Assembly (NCBI GenBank): GCA_945877575.1
Contig: CAMDUE010000001.1
Span: forward strand, 1 to 64,000
Direction: 5' to 3'
Length of the DNA: 64,000 nucleotides
DNA from: Chitinophaga pinensis
GTDB taxonomy: Bacteria; Bacteroidota; Bacteroidia; NS11-12g; UBA955
Under the pieces are notes generated by a model that had not been told where the DNA came from, searched no databases, and saw only the letters and a program-made list of their open reading frames with translations. Positions 44,195 to 52,461 of the stretch are shown in pieces; position 1 is the stretch's first letter, and each line of letters begins with the position of its first letter. The translations under genes were made by a program, and so were the position numbers.

Positions 44195-44404
44195 TGGTAC
44201 AAGGTAGCGGGTAGCAGGATTCGGGTTTCGGGTTTCGGGTGTCAGGATTCGGGATTCGGGATTCGGGTGTCAGGATTCGGGATTCGGGATTCGGAAGTCA
44301 GGCTGATGAATAACCCGGTACCCAAGACCCGGTACCCAAGACCCGGTACCCGGCTCCCGGCTCCCGGTACCCGAGACCCGGTACCTAGTACCTAGTACCT
44401 AGTA
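44195..44404. repeat. Heptamer array E (30 units)
   Basis: 210 bases read as 30 heptamers without indels, filling the gap between converging genes. Left part: TGGTACA, AGGTAGC, GGGTAGC, then AGGATTC/GGGATTC/GGGTTTC/GGGTGTC units (12 of them). Right part: CCCGGTA, CCCAAGA, CCCGGCT and CCCGAGA units (10), ending in CCTAGTA x3. The uvrA stop (CTA at 44405-44407) follows directly and looks like a fourth CCTAGTA unit missing one C. The G-rich left and C-rich right halves are complementary, for instance GGGTTTCGGG with CCCAAGACCC (eight Watson-Crick pairs, one G-T, one mismatch). Confidence 0.92.
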
Positions 44405-47260
44405 CTAAGAATTTAACTCCAATTTCAAAAATCTACCGGTATGTGATTGAGGTAATTGTGCGATTTTCTCAGGTGTTCCAACACCCACAATTTCGCCGCC
44501 GCCAACTCCGCCTTCTGGACCTACATCAATAAGCCAATCAGCTACTTTGATGACATCCATGTTGTGCTCTATAACCAAGACCGTATTTCCTTTGTCTACC
44601 AAAGTTTGAAGCACACCTAAAAGCTGTTTGATATCGTCAAAATGTAGACCAGTGGTAGGTTCATCAAGTATGTATAAGGTTTTTCCAGTGTCTCGTTTGC
44701 TCAGTTCGGTAGCCAGTTTTACTCGTTGAGCTTCTCCGCCACTCAAGGTGGTGGAGCTTTGACCCAAGGTTATATATCCCAAGCCAACTTCTTCCATGGT
44801 TTTGATTTTACGGTGAATCAAAGGTATGTGATCGAAAAATTCTACCGCTTGTGATATGGGCATGTCTAGCACATCAGATATGCTCTTTCCTTTGTAGCGG
44901 ACTTCCAAAGTTTCTCGGTTGTAGCGCTTACCAAGGCAAACATCGCATTCAATTTCTACGTTGGGTAAAAAGTTCATCTCAATCACCTTTCGGCCACCGC
45001 CCGAACACTCTTCGCACCTTCCACCTTTTACATTGAATGAAAATCTTCCAGGTTTGTAGCCCCTGATTTTTGCCTCAGGATGGTTTGCATATAGGTTTCT
45101 GATTTCCTGAAATACACCTACATACGTCGCTGGATTGCTTCTTGGGGTTCTTCCTATGGGACTTTGATCTATTCGGATGACTTTGTCAATATGTTCTAAT
45201 CCTTTGATGGAATCGTGTTCCAATACTCGGTAATGAGAACCGTAAATTCTTTGGTGTGCAAGAGGATAGAGGGTCTCATTCACCATAGACGATTTACCGC
45301 TACCGCTGACCCCAGTAACACAGACAAAAACTCCCAATGGAATTTCTAAGTCAGTTCCTTTTAAATTATGTCCTCTACAACCCTTTAATTTGATGCTATC
45401 AGACCATTTACGTCTTACACTCGGAACGGCAATTTGTTCCTTTCCGGCCAAATATTTTGCGGTTGTAGTGTCTGAATTCAGAAAATCAGATACGATTCCA
45501 CTGGCAATGATTTGTCCGCCTTTTTTACCAGCGTATGGGCCAATTTCAACCAACCAGTCGCTGGCCAACATCATATCTTTATCGTGCTCAACTACAAGTA
45601 CAGAGTTGCCTAAATCACGTAAATCTTTCAGACTCTGAATCAATTTTTCGTTGTCTCTCTGATGCAAACCAATAGATGGTTCGTCTAAAATATACAATAC
45701 GTTTACCAGCTTGGATCCTATCTGAGTGGCCAATCTAATTCTTTGAGCTTCACCTCCAGAAAGAGTTTTTGCAGGGCTATTCAAACTCAAATATCCCAGT
45801 CCAACACCAACCAAGAAAGACAATCTCGATGAAATTTCTTTGAGCAATTCTGTTGCAATGCTCTTTTGTCTCTCTGTTAATAGCGGTTCTACCTGCATGA
45901 TCCAATCGTGGAGGTCAGAAATATTCATGGAAGACAATTCCGAAATATTCTTATTACCAATCTTGAAATGCAATGATTCCTGCTTCAATCTAGAACCCTG
46001 ACATTCCGGACATTTAACTTCGTGAATGAATTCCTCAGCCCATTGTTGCATTCTGTCATCGTCTGACTCGAAATAGGAATCTGAAACAATCCGAATGACA
46101 CCTTTAAAGGTGCTTTCGTAGGTACGGCCTTTGTTTTCGCCGCTATTGATTTTAATTACAATGGGATCTTCAACCCCATATAATACTGCGTTTAACTGTT
46201 CCTTTGACAAAGATTCAATAGGGTCAGCCAAACTGAATTTGTACATCTGCGCAATGCTCCGTAATTGCTGGAACGTCCAATTTTCTCTCAATTCACCAAC
46301 TGGAACAATGCCTCCCTTGTTTATGGATAGCTTAGGATTAGGTATGATAAATTCAAGATTTACCTCAGATTTAACCCCAAGGCCTTCACAAGTTTTACAT
46401 GCACCATAGGGCGAGTTGAAACTAAACGAATTAGGTTGTGGTTCAGCATAGCTCAAACCCGTTTTTGGATCCATCAAGAACTTAGAAAAAGGGTAGGGAA
46501 TGCCTTTTTCATCAAGTACCGTCAAGTAACCATCGCCCACCTTTAAAGCAGTTTTAACACTATCGTTGAGCCTTTGAGGCGACGCCGACTTTACTTCTAA
46601 GCGGTCTATAACAATGTCAATATCGTGAATTTTATAACGGTCAAGTTGCATGCCAGTCGTGATATCTATCACCACGCCGTCAACATATACCTTATTGAAA
46701 CCACGTTTCTTGATTTGCTCAAATAAATCTCTATAATTTCCTTTTCTACCCTTAATAACAGGGGCACAAAGAGTGATTTTTTGGCTTTCGAAGGACATTA
46801 ATACAGATTCCTGGATTTGCTCTTCTGAAAAGCGAACCATCTTCTCACCGCTTAAATAACTATAAGCTTCACCCGCTCTTGCATAAAGTAAGCGCAGAAA
46901 ATCATAGATTTCCGTAACGGTTCCAACGGTAGACCTTGGATTTCTTGAAACGGTCTTCTGTTCAATGGCAATTACAGGGCTTAACCCTTTAATTTTATCA
47001 ACGTCAGGGCGTTTCATATTGCCCACAAATTGACGGGCATATGCTGAGAAACTCTCTAAATATCTGCGTTGACCTTCTGCAAAAATAGTGTCGAAGGCCA
47101 GCGAACTTTTCCCTGATCCAGATAATCCGGTAAAAACCACCAAAGATTTGCGTGGAATTTCCAGCGAAACTTCTTTAAGATTGTGCTCTCTTGCTCCAAT
47201 GACTTCAATGATGCCTTTTTCAGGCCCAGGAGTATGGATGTCTTTCTGGAAATCCGACAT
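44405..47260 (-). CDS. uvrA: Excinuclease ABC subunit A
   Basis: A 951-residue protein of normal UvrA length. It begins with IIEVIGAREHNLKEVSLEIP and Walker A GLSGSGKSS. Both ABC signatures are present (LSGGEAQRIRLATQIGS and LSGGEAQRVKLATELSK), with two D-loops LYILDEP. Zinc fingers: YGACKTCEGLG plus CPECQGSRL, and RCEECSGGGRKVIEMN plus CDVCLGKRY. UvrA recognises bulky DNA damage and loads UvrB. It is complete. Its TAG stop is formed by heptamer-like sequence of array E. An imperfect -7 element TAAATTCG lies six bases before the ATG. Confidence 0.96.
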   Translation of the reverse strand: MSDFQKDIHTPGPEKGIIEVIGAREHNLKEVSLEIPRKSLVVFTGLSGSGKSSLAFDTIFAEGQRRYLESFSAYARQFVGNMKRPDVDKIKGLSPVIAIEQKTVSRNPRSTVGTVTEIYDFLRLLYARAGEAYSYLSGEKMVRFSEEQIQESVLMSFESQKITLCAPVIKGRKGNYRDLFEQIKKRGFNKVYVDGVVIDITTGMQLDRYKIHDIDIVIDRLEVKSASPQRLNDSVKTALKVGDGYLTVLDEKGIPYPFSKFLMDPKTGLSYAEPQPNSFSFNSPYGACKTCEGLGVKSEVNLEFIIPNPKLSINKGGIVPVGELRENWTFQQLRSIAQMYKFSLADPIESLSKEQLNAVLYGVEDPIVIKINSGENKGRTYESTFKGVIRIVSDSYFESDDDRMQQWAEEFIHEVKCPECQGSRLKQESLHFKIGNKNISELSSMNISDLHDWIMQVEPLLTERQKSIATELLKEISSRLSFLVGVGLGYLSLNSPAKTLSGGEAQRIRLATQIGSKLVNVLYILDEPSIGLHQRDNEKLIQSLKDLRDLGNSVLVVEHDKDMMLASDWLVEIGPYAGKKGGQIIASGIVSDFLNSDTTTAKYLAGKEQIAVPSVRRKWSDSIKLKGCRGHNLKGTDLEIPLGVFVCVTGVSGSGKSSMVNETLYPLAHQRIYGSHYRVLEHDSIKGLEHIDKVIRIDQSPIGRTPRSNPATYVGVFQEIRNLYANHPEAKIRGYKPGRFSFNVKGGRCEECSGGGRKVIEMNFLPNVEIECDVCLGKRYNRETLEVRYKGKSISDVLDMPISQAVEFFDHIPLIHRKIKTMEEVGLGYITLGQSSTTLSGGEAQRVKLATELSKRDTGKTLYILDEPTTGLHFDDIKQLLGVLQTLVDKGNTVLVIEHNMDVIKVADWLIDVGPEGGVGGGEIVGVGTPEKIAQLPQSHTGRFLKLELNS

Positions 47261-47280
47261 AAACCGCGAATTTACAACAA

Positions 47281-48033
47281 TTACCAGCTTCCGCCGGCAC
47301 CCCCGCCATTAAATCCACCACCGCCGCCAAATCCACCAAATCCACCGCCGCTGCCACCACCAAAACCTCCATGTGAATTGCCTCCACCGAATCCACTTCC
47401 CCAGAAGAAAACAGGAGGGCTGTAAAATCCTCTACGAGAAAATCCGCCACCGCCGCCTCGACGAATGAAAATGAGGTAAAAAAGAATGAAAAACAGGATG
47501 GGAATTACCGCATATGGAAATTCTTCCTTCTTTTTCTTTTCACGGGTTTTACCTTTAAAATCTTCTTTGACGGTAAGCGCTAAAGCATAAACGGTGTTTC
47601 TGATACCGTTGAAATAATCGCCTTTTTTCAATCCCGGAACAAGTTCTTTTCGTCCAATTTCACCAACAACGCCATCGGTTAGCAAACCTTGAGTTTGATC
47701 AGCGGTTGCGATGTGGTATTTTCGGTCATCAATAGCAATGTATACAAGTACTCCGCTGTTCAATTTTTCGTCACCAATCTTCCAGCCTCGAGCTATAAAC
47801 ATGGCCCTATCGAAGACATCAACACCATTCAAAGATTTTTCAATAACAACGGCAATTTCAACACTGGTAGAATCAGTAAACGGCTTAAGGAGTTCCTTGT
47901 TTAGATAATTTTCATCATCTGTACTCAGAACATCAGCGTAATCGTTGATATAATTGTAATATTTTGGAAGTTTTTGCTGAGCAAAAACCACGTGATTCAA
48001 CAGAAATAAACAGCTAAGAAGAATAAAACGCAT
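47281..48033 (-). CDS. TPM domain membrane protein with glycine-rich tail
   Basis: A 250-residue protein. The signal peptide (MRFILLSCLFLLNHVVFAQ) is followed by a TPM domain (YYNYINDYADVLSTDDENYL; VEIAVVIEKSLNGVDVFDRA; RGWKIGDEKLNSGVLVYIAI), a C-terminal membrane helix (YAVIPILFFILFYLIFI) and an extreme glycine-rich tail (GGSGGGFGGFGGGGG). This matches the YgcG/Psb32 group of TPM proteins, which often follow lemA genes. Function in the family is poorly known; membrane quality control has been suggested. It is the last of a lipB-lemA-TPM-TPM run with gaps of 9 and 4 bases. Confidence 0.9.
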   Translation of the reverse strand: MRFILLSCLFLLNHVVFAQQKLPKYYNYINDYADVLSTDDENYLNKELLKPFTDSTSVEIAVVIEKSLNGVDVFDRAMFIARGWKIGDEKLNSGVLVYIAIDDRKYHIATADQTQGLLTDGVVGEIGRKELVPGLKKGDYFNGIRNTVYALALTVKEDFKGKTREKKKKEEFPYAVIPILFFILFYLIFIRRGGGGGFSRRGFYSPPVFFWGSGFGGGNSHGGFGGGSGGGFGGFGGGGGFNGGGAGGSW

Positions 48034-48042
48034 TCAAATATT

Positions 48043-48513
48043 TTAAAAAAAGCCACGAGAACTGGTTACCTCATTGGAAAGTTCATTTGGATTTTCGGCA
48101 CTCGGAGGAAAATGTTTTGACAATTGTTTACCAACAACTTCAACTCCTCTCACAATCCCATCATTGAGATTATTACTGTGAATAGTTTCAATGATTTCTT
48201 CTTTAACCGCTTCCCAAAATTCGGCACCCACTTTTTGGTGAATACCCTCATCTCCAATAACTGCTATCTCTTTTGATTTTAACCTGAGAAAAACCAGAAC
48301 GCCATTTCTACTCTCCGTTTTGTGCATCTGAAGTTGGTTAAATACCGTTTGGGCTTCTTCAAGTAAGGATAATTTTGAGGGACACGTAGTGAAGTGCACC
48401 CTGATTTCTGCCGACGTGGATGTTTCGACTTTCGCAATAGCCTCGCTCACCAACGAACCGTTGATTTGTCCAGCAAGCGAAAATTTGCGTAAAAATGGAA
48501 ACATTTTTGACAT
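48043..48513 (-). CDS. TPM domain protein (second copy)
   Basis: A 156-residue protein without signal peptide: SEAIAKVETSTSAEIRVHFT, AQTVFNQLQMHKTESRNGVL, IAVIGDEGIHQKVGAEFWEA. This is a shorter TPM domain of the DUF477 type, often encoded beside the longer one. Together with LemA they form a conserved gene trio in many Bacteroidota. The trailing SAENPNELSNEVTSSRGFF tail is hydrophilic. Likely cytoplasmic or membrane-associated through partners. Confidence 0.88.
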   Translation of the reverse strand: MSKMFPFLRKFSLAGQINGSLVSEAIAKVETSTSAEIRVHFTTCPSKLSLLEEAQTVFNQLQMHKTESRNGVLVFLRLKSKEIAVIGDEGIHQKVGAEFWEAVKEEIIETIHSNNLNDGIVRGVEVVGKQLSKHFPPSAENPNELSNEVTSSRGFF

Positions 48514-48517
48514 AAAC

Positions 48518-49120
48518 TTATTTTAATATTTCAGACATATCAGGCGCTTTTTCATTGCCTTCGTCTGCCTTAAATCCATCTTTCTTGTCGAATCCAAAAA
48601 TATTTGCAAAAATGTTGCTTGGGAATCTGCGTACTTTTTTGTTGTATCTCATTATAGCTTCGTTGAAGTCTGTGCGAGCAGTGCTGATTCTATTTTCTGT
48701 ACCTGCAATTTCATCGTTCAATTTTGCAAAATTCTCCATGCTTTTTAAATCAGGATAGCGCTCAAATAGAACATTGATGCTTCTGCTGTATGCGCTATTA
48801 AGATTGTCTTGAGCTTGTTGAAATTTCTGTAAGTTTTCAGGAGTCAATTGATCAGGAGTTAATTTGATTTCTTTTGCGGCAGTTCTGGCTGAGATCACAT
48901 CCGACAAAATACTTTTTTCAACTTCAGCCGATTTCATGGTTGTCTTAGCTAAGTTTTCAATCAAATCACCTCTTCTTTGGTACTGTGTTTCCACGTTGTT
49001 CCAAGTTTTTTCAACTTCAGTGTCAAGATCAACCAAACCGTTGTAGCTAGAGCAACTGTAGGTAACCATCGTGAATATTAAAGCGATGATTCCAATAACT
49101 AAGTAATTAGGCTTTTTCAT
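48518..49120 (-). CDS. lemA: LemA family protein
   Basis: A 200-residue protein: MKKPNYLVIGIIALIFTMVT with a possible lipobox-like TYSC at residues 20-23, then a long helical part: LDTEVEKTWNNVETQYQRRG, DLIENLAKTTMKSAEVEKSI, FPSNIFANIFGFDKKDGFKA. This matches LemA. The start at 49120 lies inside the end of lipB (14-base overlap). The Cys near the end of the hydrophobic stretch suggests it may be a lipoprotein anchored at the inner or outer membrane. Function is unknown in detail; LemA was first seen as a presented Listeria antigen. Confidence 0.9.
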   Translation of the reverse strand: MKKPNYLVIGIIALIFTMVTYSCSSYNGLVDLDTEVEKTWNNVETQYQRRGDLIENLAKTTMKSAEVEKSILSDVISARTAAKEIKLTPDQLTPENLQKFQQAQDNLNSAYSRSINVLFERYPDLKSMENFAKLNDEIAGTENRISTARTDFNEAIMRYNKKVRRFPSNIFANIFGFDKKDGFKADEGNEKAPDMSEILK

Positions 49121-49793
49121 TTTGTTCAATAACTCCAAACTTACGACAAAAATGGTTTACCCAAGATTGATTTACTTTAAACAGATCTATTTTTTCGTTC
49201 AATTCTATTTCCATAGAAGTAACTCCTTTATCTACAATACCGCAAGGAACAATATGACTAAACATTTTTAAATCTGTGTTTACGTTTAAGGCAATTCCGT
49301 GCATAGTAATATATCGACTGCTTTTAATGCCAATTGCTGCAATCTTTCTTTCTGAGGACGATCCAACGTCCACCCAAACACCCACTCGGCCTTTAATAAT
49401 ACCTGCCTTAATTCCAAAATCACTCAAAACTGAAATGATGCAAGACTCCAATCCTTCTACATATGCTTTTAGTCCTATTCCCAGTTTCTCTAAATCTAGA
49501 ATAGGATAAACCACTAATTGCCCTGGTCCGTGATAAGTAATGTCTCCTCCACGTTCTATTTCATAAGTTTCTGCGCCCATTCCTTGGAGCATTTCAGGGG
49601 TGGCTAACATATTATTTTGTTTTGCATGCAATCCAAATGTATAAACATGCGGATGTTCAACGCTGATGCAATGGTGAGGCAGGTCGGCGCCCGTCTTCTT
49701 ATTTTCAATTAACTGCTGAAACAATTGTTTTTGTTTATCCCAAGTAACGGAATAACCTTCATTCGTTAATTTGTGAAAAACGCAAAAATCCAT
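49107..49793 (-). CDS. lipB: Octanoyltransferase LipB
   Basis: A 228-residue enzyme with the LipB core: YTFGLHAKQNNMLATPEML, RGGDITYHGPGQLVVYPIL, GVWVDVGSSSERKIAAIGIK (catalytic lysine), and HIVPCGIVDKGVTSM (catalytic cysteine). It moves octanoate from acyl carrier protein to lipoyl domains, the first step in lipoate assembly for enzymes such as the E2 protein at 55979. The gene overlaps lemA by 14 bases, and a TAACTTTG element sits four bases before the ATG. Confidence 0.95.
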   Translation of the reverse strand: MDFCVFHKLTNEGYSVTWDKQKQLFQQLIENKKTGADLPHHCISVEHPHVYTFGLHAKQNNMLATPEMLQGMGAETYEIERGGDITYHGPGQLVVYPILDLEKLGIGLKAYVEGLESCIISVLSDFGIKAGIIKGRVGVWVDVGSSSERKIAAIGIKSSRYITMHGIALNVNTDLKMFSHIVPCGIVDKGVTSMEIELNEKIDLFKVNQSWVNHFCRKFGVIEQNEKA

Positions 49794-49797
49794 GCCA

Positions 49798-49805
49798 CAA
49801 AGTTA
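49798..49805 (-). promoter_or_regulatory. -7 promoter element of lipB
   Basis: The reverse strand reads TAACTTTG, ending four bases before the ATG at 49793. This spacing equals that at 2660, 2688 and 12924, and predicts a leaderless mRNA. Confidence 0.55.
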
Positions 49806-49866
49806 ATACTATCTCTAGGAACCAAATTATCACTCAGGTATAATTGCAGTAACAAAAGAAAGTAGG

Positions 49867-50325
49867 ATGCACTTGAATAATCAATTTTGGGGAAGAATGG
49901 GAGAGGCCGAGGCAAAAGATTGGTTGATTACAAATGGACATGAAATCATGGAACAAAATTGGAGAACAGGTAGATTGGAAGTTGATATAATCTCAATGTA
50001 CAACAGATGCTGTCATTTTACCGAAGTTAAGACACGCTATATAAACAAACCTTATTTGAGTTTGGCTCTTCCTGAAATTCAACAGTTACTCGACCGACAA
50101 TTCACATTGAAAAAACAGGATAACCTAAAATCAGCCATAAGGAACTTTAGAAAAATTAATCCACAACTTAAAAGGTACCAAATTGATTTTTTGGCAGTGG
50201 TTTATTTTTCCTATGGAAAATATATATATCATTTCAAACACCCCATTTCATGTTCTACTCACACTAGTTATTCACAAAATACATCTCATTTTTATGACAG
50301 ATTTAACCATGTACCACACTTTTAA
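49867..50325 (+). CDS. YraN family endonuclease-like protein (UPF0102)
   Basis: A 152-residue protein: MGEAEAKDWLITNGHEIMEQ, then NWRTGRLEVDIISMYN and CHFTEVKTRYINKPYLSL, with the D and E-x-K of a PD-(D/E)XK-type nuclease fold in the positions expected of UPF0102/YraN. The core ends near residue 125; the extra C-terminal about 25 residues (SCSTHTSYSQNTSHFYDRFN) are not typical and run through the start region of the next gene's leader. Function of the family is unknown. Its stop at 50325 is 20 bases before the metalloprotease ATG. Confidence 0.8.
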   Translation: MHLNNQFWGRMGEAEAKDWLITNGHEIMEQNWRTGRLEVDIISMYNRCCHFTEVKTRYINKPYLSLALPEIQQLLDRQFTLKKQDNLKSAIRNFRKINPQLKRYQIDFLAVVYFSYGKYIYHFKHPISCSTHTSYSQNTSHFYDRFNHVPHF

Positions 50326-50344
50326 ACTTTATTTGCAAGCGAAA

Positions 50345-52447
50345 ATGAAACGTCTCATTCTGTTATCCATTGCCTTTGCAACAACTTATTTGGCTTATGC
50401 ACAACACGTTTGTGGGTCTGACTTACACCTTAAGAATATATCTAAAAAGCATCCTGAGTTACGAATCTTGGAACAAAACAGACCGGCGGAAATAGCCGAA
50501 TTTCAAAAAAATTACAAAGCCCTCCAAAAAAGAGCAACAAAATATACCATCCCTGTTGTTTTTCACGTGGTGCACACCAATGGCGATAATAATATTTCAA
50601 GAGATCAGATTCTTGATCAAATGCGAATATTAAATGAGGATTTCAGCTTCAAAGGCTCTACCATCTCAAAATTAAGAGAACCCTTTAAAAATGTTGTAGG
50701 ATCTGCTGACATTGCCTTCGTTCTCGCCTCTGTTGACCCTAATGGGAAATGTTTCGACGGTATTAACCGGGTTGAATCTACCGTTGGTTTACAAATGGAT
50801 ATGGAGGATGAACCTGTAAAAGATTTAGTTTATTGGGATTATAAAAAATACCTAAATATCTGGGTGGTAGACAACATTGTTTCTTCTTCTACGGGTACTG
50901 TTCTTGGATATGCGGTTTTTCCAAGTTCCGCAAGGTTCACTAAAGATGGTATTGTTATTAGACATGATAGAGTTGGCACAATAGGAACAGGTGAAGCAGA
51001 TGACATGGGACGAACTCTAACTCATGAAGTAGGGCATTGGCTAGGATTGTATCACACCTTTCAAGATGGTTGTAATGGTGGAGATTTTTGCGATGATACC
51101 CCTCCAGTTGCTAGCACCTTTACAAATGCTGGTTGTCCTTCCAATGGCAATTCATGCAGCAATGATAGTCCTAACCTTCCTGATATGTGGGAGAATTTTA
51201 TGGATTATTCGAATGGGAATTGCATGTCAGTATTCACTTTCGATCAAATTGCCATTATGCATGGTGAATTAAAGAGCACTCCTCGTTCATCAAATGTTAC
51301 AGCCGCTAATTTAATTGCAACAGGAGTTACCAAATCATCAGTCGCCCCAACAGCAGATTTTAACTCAAATACCCGAGTGATTTGTGCAGGTAGTCCCGTT
51401 CAATTTTTTGATTTGAGTTGCAAAGGGGCACCCACAGTAAGAAGTTGGACCTTTACAGGTGCTTCTACACCTTCTTCTTCAGATATTAATCCTACGGTGA
51501 TTTACCAAACCCCAGGAGTTTATTCTGTTTCTTTGCTTGCACAAAATTCAAAAGGAACAAATTCAATTAAAAAAGATAATTACATCACAGTATTACCTAA
51601 AAATGGCTCCCTGATTCCTAATTATGAGGAAGGTTTTGAAGGTGCAGATCCTGTTAGCCTTGGATTTAAACATCTATCCCCATCACCTTATCAGTTCGCG
51701 GTAACCAACAAAACAGCCTTCACAGGTTCTAAATGTTACTTTGCAAATATTGTAACTGGAAGCACGAACGTAGGCAACCTGTATACTTTTGTTACTCCTA
51801 ATGTTGATATGACCAAAATACCTGGTGGTACAGGGGGGAAAATGACGTTTTATTGCTCATATACTCAACCAAATGCTAATGCAACTGAAATTCTTCGTGT
51901 CTATGCTTCAGACGACTGTGGAGCTACATTTAAGAAGATTTATGAAAGATCAGGCAATGCCCTTTCATATGCCGGAGCCTCTTACGCATCCAATTGGGTA
52001 CCATCTTCACCAAGTCATTGGAAAAGACACGGTATTGGAAATTTAGATAACATTGGATTGGGTTCAAAGACCAATGTGATTTTCAAATTTGAAATTCAAA
52101 GTGCAGGTGGAAACCCAGTATACATAGATAATATCAATATTGGACAATGGTTTGCTGGTGAAAGTACCTTAGAAAAGGAAGGATATAAATTTCAACTATT
52201 CCCAAATCCAGCACAAGATTTTGCTACATTTACAGTAAATTCATCAACTCCAACACAAAATGCCACTTTAGCGTTATACGATTATTCTGGGCGAAAAATT
52301 CAAGATATTTTTCAAGGAAGTCTAAACGTAGGAATTGAAGAATTTAAAATAGAAGCACCCAAAAACACACAAAACGGAATCTATTTTGTTAAACTGACTA
52401 CAGAAACCGGTACCTATTCAAGAACAATCATTTTTTCAGCTCAATAA
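50345..52447 (+). CDS. Secreted M43-type zinc metalloprotease with PKD and T9SS sorting domains
   Basis: A 700-residue protein. The signal peptide is MKRLILLSIAFATTYLAYAQ. The catalytic domain has HEVGHWLGLYH (HExxHxxGxxH zinc motif, near residue 228) and a Met-turn NFMDYSNGNCM, matching pappalysin/cytophagalysin M43 proteases. A PKD-like domain (PTADFNSNTRVICAGSPVQF ... TPGVYSVSLLAQNS) follows, then a jelly-roll-like region (near 430-600). The last about 75 residues (QLFPNPAQDFATFTVNSS ... GIYFVKLTTETGTYSRTIIF) are a T9SS sorting domain. The protein is exported and then released or anchored. The open frame extends upstream to 50183, but 50345 is chosen because the signal peptide begins there. 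Confidence 0.9.
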   Translation: MKRLILLSIAFATTYLAYAQHVCGSDLHLKNISKKHPELRILEQNRPAEIAEFQKNYKALQKRATKYTIPVVFHVVHTNGDNNISRDQILDQMRILNEDFSFKGSTISKLREPFKNVVGSADIAFVLASVDPNGKCFDGINRVESTVGLQMDMEDEPVKDLVYWDYKKYLNIWVVDNIVSSSTGTVLGYAVFPSSARFTKDGIVIRHDRVGTIGTGEADDMGRTLTHEVGHWLGLYHTFQDGCNGGDFCDDTPPVASTFTNAGCPSNGNSCSNDSPNLPDMWENFMDYSNGNCMSVFTFDQIAIMHGELKSTPRSSNVTAANLIATGVTKSSVAPTADFNSNTRVICAGSPVQFFDLSCKGAPTVRSWTFTGASTPSSSDINPTVIYQTPGVYSVSLLAQNSKGTNSIKKDNYITVLPKNGSLIPNYEEGFEGADPVSLGFKHLSPSPYQFAVTNKTAFTGSKCYFANIVTGSTNVGNLYTFVTPNVDMTKIPGGTGGKMTFYCSYTQPNANATEILRVYASDDCGATFKKIYERSGNALSYAGASYASNWVPSSPSHWKRHGIGNLDNIGLGSKTNVIFKFEIQSAGGNPVYIDNINIGQWFAGESTLEKEGYKFQLFPNPAQDFATFTVNSSTPTQNATLALYDYSGRKIQDIFQGSLNVGIEEFKIEAPKNTQNGIYFVKLTTETGTYSRTIIFSAQ

Positions 52448-52461
52448 TTTATTTCCATTTT

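Noticed and set aside
47183-47425. Proline-rich frame antisense to the TPM protein tail
   Set aside because: It is the complement of the glycine-rich coding sequence.
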